Of a stretch of 12,500 bases of DNA, positions 7,533-12,500 are shown piece after piece. A program made the position numbers and the translations under genes. The notes under the pieces are model-generated. The model was not told the DNA's origin and searched no databases. It worked only from the letters and a program-made list of their open reading frames with translations. Position 1 is the first letter of the stretch. Every line of letters begins with the position of its first letter. The stretch comes from Salpingoeca rosetta (taxonomy: Eukaryota; Opisthokonta; Choanoflagellata; Craspedida; Salpingoecidae), in the NCBI RefSeq assembly GCF_000188695.1, contig NW_004754909.1, positions 21,200-33,699 of the forward strand, given 5' to 3'.

Positions 7533-9419
7533 ATGCGGCGCACGTCACCGTTGCCGCTGTCATCGACGTCATCGGCCGCGGCGGCGGTCGTGGTGGTCAT
7601 GTGCTGCGTGTGCGCCGTGGCGATGGCGGGCAGCGGCGTTGGCGCCACTTTTTCCCTGCCCAAGTCGACGCAGGCTGCCTTCGACTACGCGGCGGCACAG
7701 GGCACGCGCGTGTTCATCGCCATTGCCACGGACTGCGACACCGCGGCGCAGCTGGCGCCCACCATCCTCGACACGTGGTACGCGCCAGGGACGGTGGCCC
7801 GCAAGTTTGCGACGGCCAAGTTTGTGGTGGACGGCTCGCGCCCGGGCTGCTTTGGGGATGCCGCGCTGGAGCAGGACATGGTGATGCACATGCCCGAGTG
7901 CTCGCAGCGGGACTCGCCCATCGCCAAGGTGCTGTGCATGTGGGACAAGGTCAAGTCCATCCTGGGCAGCCGATACACGCACTTCTTGCGGGTGCACGCG
8001 GATACGTACGTCAACCTCAACAACCTCGTGGAGCTGGCCACGCACATGCCGTCGTCGAAGCCCTTGTTTGCGGGCATGCGCGTCGGCGACAGCGAGGACA
8101 GCCCTGCGGAGGACGTTGCGCCCTTCTGCCTCGGCCCGGCCCACGTCATCACCGCCAAGCTGCTCAACATGCTGCCGTCCGGTACGGAGGAGCTGCCGCA
8201 GGGCATGCTGCCGCACAGCGGCGACCGCGCCTTCTCGTATGTTGTGCAGCTCGTGGCGAAGGTGTCGTGCATGGAGCACATTGACCGCAGGTTCAAGTGG
8301 GCCTTCATGCACCGGTACTGGGACGTTGCTGCAAACGGCACCGTGATCAAGCCCATGGGCGCCATGTCGCCCCCCGTGCACCACAGGTTCTACAGCAGCT
8401 TTGTGCAGGCCGTGACGGTGCGTCCGCTGCAGACGCCCGAGGACATGCGCAGCCTGCACGCGGCCACGCAGGCCATGCGCCTGCCGCTCTTCCACCTGCC
8501 CATCCCCATGCCCGACGACACCAAGACGCTCGTGCAGCGCATGTGCGTGCACAACCCGGCGCGGCAGTACGAGCTGTGCGGCCTTGACCTGCGCGAGTGC
8601 CCGACGCGGGCGCCGACGCACCCGAAGACGCTGGCGCAGCTCAAGGCATACACCGTGTACCTGCCGAGCCGCCCGGACTCTGTGCGGCGGGCGACGAACC
8701 TGACGCAGACGCTGCGGTCGCTGGGCGTCACGACGCAGATGGTGGCCGGCATTGACGGGCCGCAGCTGTTCCAGGACCTGATTGGCAACTTTGAGAAGAG
8801 CGACGCGCCGACGGCGTCCCCGAGCGTGATTGGGCTGCGGCTGGCGTACCTGCGGGCCATGGGAGACATCCTGCTGGCAGCAGACGCGTCCGCCGACGCG
8901 CCGCAGCTGCACCTGTTCCTTGAGGACGACACCATCCTGGGGCCCGGCTTTGCAGAGAAGCTCGACCACATCCTGCGCACGAACGAGCGGTGCGGGCAGT
9001 TCCTGTCTGTTGCGCCCGGCGGCGCGCTGCTGCTTGGCGGCACCGTCTGGCGCGAGGGCACGTACCCGCGCGTGTCCAAGTGGACGTCTGGGTGGATCCA
9101 GATTGACACGGAGATCTCTGCGCAGCCCAACGTTGCAGACCGCATCTGCTACAACGCCGCCAACGCCACGTACGGCACGTTTGCCTTTGTGGTGGACACG
9201 GAGGCCGTGCGGCTCATGCACGCGTGGCTGGCGGACCCGGCGTTTGCACACCTGCCCGTCGACCACGCCTGGCCCCGGCTGGCAGACATTGGCGTGCCCG
9301 TGCGCGTGCTGAACCCTCCCCTGGCCTTTCCCACCGTGACAGACTCCATCATCCACACCTCCGACAAGCACATGAACAGCACCTATCGCCAGAAGGTCCA
9401 CAGATGGACGTTTGCATGA
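7533..9419 (+). CDS. Gene B: predicted type II membrane glycosyltransferase with GT31-like and GT25-like halves
   Basis: A single-exon frame of 628 residues ends in TGA. The ATG at 7533 is the first in the frame. Residues about 14-33 (AAAAVVVVMCCVCAVAMAG) form a hydrophobic signal anchor or signal peptide, which implies Golgi or secretory location. The N-terminal half resembles GT31/Fringe/core-1 synthase enzymes: KVLCMWDKVKSIL, then YTHFLRVHADTYVNLNNL, then PFCLGPAHVITAKLL. The usual acidic triplet before TYV is HAD, with the one Asp at 157. The C-terminal half resembles GT25 (procollagen galactosyltransferase or LPS glycosyltransferase): AYTVYLPSRPDSVRRA, MVAGIDGP, LRLAYLRAMGDILL and the metal-binding LFLEDDTILGPGF (EDD at 464-466), then a basic tail. 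Several N-glycosylation sequons are present (NGT, NLT, NAT, NST). Codon third positions are strongly G/C. Donor and acceptor sugars cannot be read from the sequence. Confidence 0.88.
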   Translation: MRRTSPLPLSSTSSAAAAVVVVMCCVCAVAMAGSGVGATFSLPKSTQAAFDYAAAQGTRVFIAIATDCDTAAQLAPTILDTWYAPGTVARKFATAKFVVDGSRPGCFGDAALEQDMVMHMPECSQRDSPIAKVLCMWDKVKSILGSRYTHFLRVHADTYVNLNNLVELATHMPSSKPLFAGMRVGDSEDSPAEDVAPFCLGPAHVITAKLLNMLPSGTEELPQGMLPHSGDRAFSYVVQLVAKVSCMEHIDRRFKWAFMHRYWDVAANGTVIKPMGAMSPPVHHRFYSSFVQAVTVRPLQTPEDMRSLHAATQAMRLPLFHLPIPMPDDTKTLVQRMCVHNPARQYELCGLDLRECPTRAPTHPKTLAQLKAYTVYLPSRPDSVRRATNLTQTLRSLGVTTQMVAGIDGPQLFQDLIGNFEKSDAPTASPSVIGLRLAYLRAMGDILLAADASADAPQLHLFLEDDTILGPGFAEKLDHILRTNERCGQFLSVAPGGALLLGGTVWREGTYPRVSKWTSGWIQIDTEISAQPNVADRICYNAANATYGTFAFVVDTEAVRLMHAWLADPAFAHLPVDHAWPRLADIGVPVRVLNPPLAFPTVTDSIIHTSDKHMNSTYRQKVHRWTFA

Positions 9420-9486
9420 CAAAGTGGTGGTGTTATTGCTATTGATGGTGGTGGTGTGATGTGATTGGGGGGGGGGAGGTTGACAT

Positions 9487-9553
9487 GGTGATGTTGATGC
9501 TAGTTGTGGTGGTGTTGTGGTGCAAGGGGTGATGTTGATGCTAGTTGTGGTGG
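9487..9553 (+). repeat. 26-base direct repeat downstream of gene B
   Basis: Two identical 26-base copies beginning GGTGATGTTGATGCTAG lie at 9487-9512 and 9528-9553, offset 41 bases. The second is followed by a short TGGATGC tandem repeat. This looks like replication slippage in G-rich 3' flanking DNA. Confidence 0.85.
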
Positions 9554-9840
9554 ATGCTGGTGGATGCTGGTGCTGCTGACAGCGACTGGTGATGGCAGTG
9601 ATTGCTATGGCGAAGGCGACTCTAGGCCCATGGTGCCCGCTTGGCTGTGCGTGCGCGCGCGTAGTTGGTGGGTTTATTGTATTGTGCGCGCGTGTGCGTG
9701 TACCTCCTGTCCATGCTCGTGCAATTGCCTGTTCTTCTTCCTGTGCTTGTCTTGATGTAGCTGCTCTCGATGTTTCTCCCTGTGTACATGAATGAATGCC
9801 ATCTCTAGACATCTTCTGTTGGTCGTGTCTATTTCCCAGC

Positions 9841-9846
9841 ATTAAA
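9841..9846 (+). promoter_or_regulatory. Possible polyadenylation signal (ATTAAA) for gene B
   Basis: ATTAAA lies 422 bases after the gene B stop. It is the common variant of AATAAA. I noticed no AATAAA between gene B and gene C. The hexamer is short and could be chance, and the implied 3' untranslated region is rather long. Confidence 0.2.
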
Positions 9847-9917
9847 CACAGCTCTCAAGCGTGCGTGTGCGTGCGTGTGCGGATTTGATTAAGAGAGTGA
9901 GGGAGAGGCAGAGGCAG

Positions 9918-9945
9918 ACACACGCACACACACACACACACGCAC

Positions 9946-10038
<93 letters not shown>

Positions 10039-10041
10039 CAC
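9918..10041 (+). repeat. CA microsatellite upstream of gene C
   Basis: About 124 bases of CA dinucleotides with a few CG interruptions end some 80 bases before the gene C ATG. The repeat lies in the promoter or 5' leader. It is open in all frames as Thr-His or His-Thr repeats (Cys-Val on the other strand), which should not be read as protein. Confidence 0.97.
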
Positions 10042-10122
10042 CCAAAGCATTCGAATGTTGCTGGGTGATGTTGCAATTCTTCCCGACTTCAGAACACCAA
10101 ACCACGCCCGCGCACAGCCATC

Positions 10123-10603
10123 ATGCCTCCACCCGGCATCAACACGGATGGGGTGTCTGCGGGAGCGATCCGGTCCTTCCTGCAGGGCCTTGAGACGGCG
10201 TTTCCAGAGAAGCACAAGGACATGACAACGCAGGAGGCGTGCGTGGAGTTTGTTGTGCCACAAACAGAGGAGAAGCAGTGCGCGTACATTGACGTGATGC
10301 GGGATCAAAACGGCAGTGATGACGTGCGCCCTGCAACCGTGTTTGTGTCGCATGCGTGGCGCTACAAGATCGTGGATGTCCTCACCACGCTGCTGGAGTT
10401 TGCCGAGGAGGAGGAGAGCAAGCATGGCCGCAAGACCCACTTCTGGTTCGATCTCTTCATGAACAACCAGCATCAAAACGTCACCGCCAACCTCCCCCAA
10501 GAGTGGTCAGTGTTGTGTGTGTGTGTGTGAATGTGTGTGTGGTTGATTGAGCGATAACGATGGCTGTTGGGGTCAGAGCAACGCACATGGTCCAGCACAA
10601 CGG

Positions 10604-10687
<84 letters not shown>

Positions 10688-12500
10688 AACACACACAAAC
10701 ACACACACACACTCTCTCTCTCCCCCTCCCTCTCCCTCTCTCCCCCTCTGTGTGCGTATGCATATGGGATTTGGCGATCGGCCCCCGCATACAACGTCAC
10801 ATGTCACTGTACCACACTCTTAATTACTCCACTCACTCACACCATCTCACACCCCTCCTCGACACCCCCCCCCCCCCAACACCCCACAACTCAACGCTGC
10901 AGGTGGAGCACGACGTTCAAGGATTCGATCGCATCCATCGGCAAAGTGCTGCTGGTGCTGACGCCTTGGAACAACCCCGTGCCGCTGACGCGCGCGTGGT
11001 GCCTGTGGGAAATCTTCTGCAGCATCAGCCAGCCCGAGGTGGAGCTGGAGATCAGGCTGCCAAAGGGGGAGCGTGGCCAGCTCCGACAGGCGCTGGCACA
11101 GAACTTTGACGTGGTCACCGATGCCTTGGTGGACGTGCAGGCAGAGAAAGCAGAGGCCTGGAAAGCCGAGGACAGGGACATGATCTTCGGGGCCATCCGC
11201 GCCAGCGTCGGCTTTCCTGCGCTCGACGAGGCCGTCAAGAACCAGATGCGACAGTGGTGCTTGCAGGCAGCGCTGTCCTTCGTCGACGAGCTTGAGCAGT
11301 CGGGCGAGACGGAGACGCAGCTGTACGGCCTGCTGTGCGGACAGGTGGGGGCGGTGCTGGATCAGTTTGGAGAGCACGAGCGGGCCATTGAGCTGCACAT
11401 GAAGGACCTCGGCGTGGCGCTGGCCCATGGCCACGAGCACAGCCAGGACACGGGCGTGACATACGTGAACCTGAGCGAGGCGCACCGCAGCAACGGCGAC
11501 TACGAGCAGGCTGCGGAGTGCGGCGCAAAGGCGCTGGCCATCTTCCGCGCCACCGTCGGCGACGAGCATCCGCTGACGGCCAAGGCGTACGCCAACATCG
11601 GCAGCGCAGCCGCGGAGGCCGGGGACGCGGAAACAGGCGTCACGTGCTGCCAGCGGGCCGTGGACATCTTGGTGGGCACACTGGGCGAGGACCACCGCGA
11701 CACGGCGTGTGCACTGCAGACGCTCGGGTTTGCGCACGACAACAACGGCGACACGAGCAAGGCGGTGGCGCTGTATGAGCGGGCGATTCGGGCGGGCTGC
11801 CGGGCGCTGGGGGAGGAGCACCCGCTGGTGGCGCAGTCGTACAACAGCCTGGGAACGGTGCTGCTGGAGGGCAAGCAGTACGCCGATGCGATCGAGTGCT
11901 TCAACAAGGCGCTGGCCATCTTCCTGGTGACGGTTGGGGAGGAGCACCCGAGCACGGCCATGGCGGTGGGAAACCTCGGCAACGCATACGATGAGAGGGG
12001 CGACTTTGCCCGCGCCGTTGAGTATTACGAGCGCGATCTCGCCATCAAGCGCGCTGTGCTCGGCGACGCGCACCCGGACATTGGGCTGGCGCTGGCGAAC
12101 TTGGGCACGACGCTGGTGAAGCAGGGCCACGGCGCACGAGGCGTCGGCATGGTGGAGGAGGCGGTGGCAGTGTTCATGGGCACGCTGGGACCCGAACACC
12201 CGTTCACGGTGGCAACAGAGCGCAACTTGGGCATCGCTCGCGGGTGCGCAGCCCGGATTGCGGCAGAGCAGGGCGGCGACGGGCTGGGGGTCGGCATTGG
12301 CAAGTTTGGCGGCGTGGTGCGTATGGGGGGATGGCTGAAGAAGAGGGGTGGGCGGCACAAAGGGTTTCGCACTCGCTTCTTCAGGCTGACGGACACGGCG
12401 CTGACGTACTGCAAGTCGAGCCGCGATGGCGACATTCCACGCGGGCACATTCCCCTTGAACACATCACTGCTGTTGATGTGGAGGGGCGGGACCTGCGCG
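10123..12500 (+). CDS. Gene C: TIR-like domain, kinesin-light-chain-type TPR array and PH domain protein (3' end beyond window)
   Basis: Exon 1 is 10123-10505 and exon 2 runs from 10903 past the window end, open throughout. The phase-2 join (TG|G) uses a GTCAGT donor and a GCTGCAG acceptor. Residues about 68-170 are TIR-like: ATVFVSHAW (box 1), FWFDLFMNNQ, KVLLVLTPW, then LTRAWCLWEI, which matches the SxWCLxEL segment of TIR domains. Glu164 falls where the catalytic Glu of NAD+-cleaving TIRs lies. Residues about 245-575 hold six or more 42-residue TPR units of the kinesin light chain type, with repeated AIECFNKALAIF and LGEEHP motifs. A PH domain begins at about 604 (GWLKKRGGRHKGFRTRFFRL) and is cut by the window edge. 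Such a protein would sit in the cytosol or at membranes through PH, with TPRs binding partners. The ATG context (CCATCATGC) is acceptable. NADase activity is inference. Confidence 0.85.
10506..10902 (+). other. Gene C intron 1, microsatellite-rich
   Basis: A 397-base intron has donor GTCAGT and acceptor TGCAG. It contains TG repeats near its 5' end, a long CA repeat, a CT-rich stretch and a run of 13 C (10865-10877) that may serve as part of the polypyrimidine tract. It splits the TIR-like domain between its FWFDLF segment and the KVLLVLTPW strand. Joining the exons restores EWWSTTF without a gap, which supports the call. Confidence 0.85.
10606..10748 (+). repeat. CA then CT microsatellite in gene C intron 1
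   Basis: CA dinucleotides (10606-10712, with CG and AAAC interruptions) pass into CTCTC/CCCCT pyrimidine repeats up to about 10748. The whole tract is intronic. Confidence 0.95.

Larger units (their letters stand above)
9420..10122. other. Intergenic region between genes B and C
   Basis: No gene is recognised. The region starts with GGT/GTG-rich DNA and a run of ten G (9467-9476). A 26-base direct repeat follows at 9487-9512 and 9528-9553, then TGGATGCTGG repeats, and a long CA microsatellite just before gene C. The 3' end of gene B and the promoter of gene C must both lie here. Confidence 0.6.

Noticed and set aside
7569..9842. Long open frame on the - strand (757 codons) across gene B
   Set aside because: It is the antisense shadow of a GC-rich coding region with biased third positions. 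Its translation is rich in Arg, His, Val and Gln with no domain, while the + strand frame has clear glycosyltransferase motifs.
9842..10193. Frames across the CA repeats encoding Thr-His or Cys-Val polymers
   Set aside because: These are dinucleotide-repeat artefacts open in several frames on both strands, with no start or flanking protein of interest.
10567..11109. Open frame through gene C intron 1 into exon 2
   Set aside because: It reads the CA repeat and then exon 2 in the wrong frame. The frame with TIR-like and TPR motifs differs and joins exon 1 exactly.
10847..12463. Long open frame on the - strand (538 codons) across gene C
   Set aside because: It is antisense to the TPR-PH exon. 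The + strand frame shows repeated TPR and PH motifs and the - strand translation has no recognisable domain.
1..12500. tRNA or rRNA genes and transposon ends
   Set aside because: I looked for tRNA-like arms, conserved rRNA blocks, and terminal repeats with transposase or reverse transcriptase motifs, and saw none by eye. A dedicated scan could still find a diverged one.

Overview
The window looks like nuclear DNA of a unicellular eukaryote with spliced, GC-rich genes and many dinucleotide repeats. Evidence: GT-AG introns of roughly 100-400 bases with GTGAGT-type donors, no operons or Shine-Dalgarno sites, Kozak-like starts, and mosaic multidomain proteins (LRR-Roc-COR-ART, a two-domain glycosyltransferase, TIR-like-TPR-PH). 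This style fits a holozoan protist such as a choanoflagellate. That assignment is an inference from gene style, not from a marker gene.

Three genes lie on the + strand and no convincing gene on the - strand. Gene A (385-6702, 15 inferred exons, about 1241 residues) encodes a ROCO-family protein. It has a short N-terminus, ten leucine-rich repeats each on its own 84-base exon, a Roc GTPase domain, a COR domain and a C-terminal PARP-type ADP-ribosyltransferase domain with an H-Y-E triad. Eight of the LRR exons and their introns form a tandem array of near-identical 253-300 base units (1050-3064 plus trailing intron). Gene B (7533-9419, one exon, 628 residues) is a predicted type II membrane or secreted glycosyltransferase that fuses a GT31-like (Fringe/core-1 synthase-like) half to a GT25-like half. 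Gene C (10123 to beyond the window end, two exons seen) has an N-terminal TIR-like domain with a WCLWE motif, a run of kinesin-light-chain-type TPRs and the start of a PH domain.

The intergenic stretches (1-384, 6703-7532, 9420-10122) hold no recognisable gene. They carry simple-sequence DNA, an imperfect hairpin around an EcoRI-type palindrome at 7111-7141, and CA/TG microsatellites. Long microsatellites also sit inside intron 13 of gene A and intron 1 of gene C.

Genes A and C both join a ligand- or protein-binding repeat array (LRR or TPR) to a domain type that acts on NAD+ in other proteins (ART or TIR). This resembles innate-immune or stress-signalling receptors, and a functional link between them is speculation. 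The most notable items are the LRR-Roc-COR-ART architecture, the recently expanded symmetric LRR-exon array, the GC-AG intron needed to join Roc to COR, and the TIR-like-TPR-PH protein.
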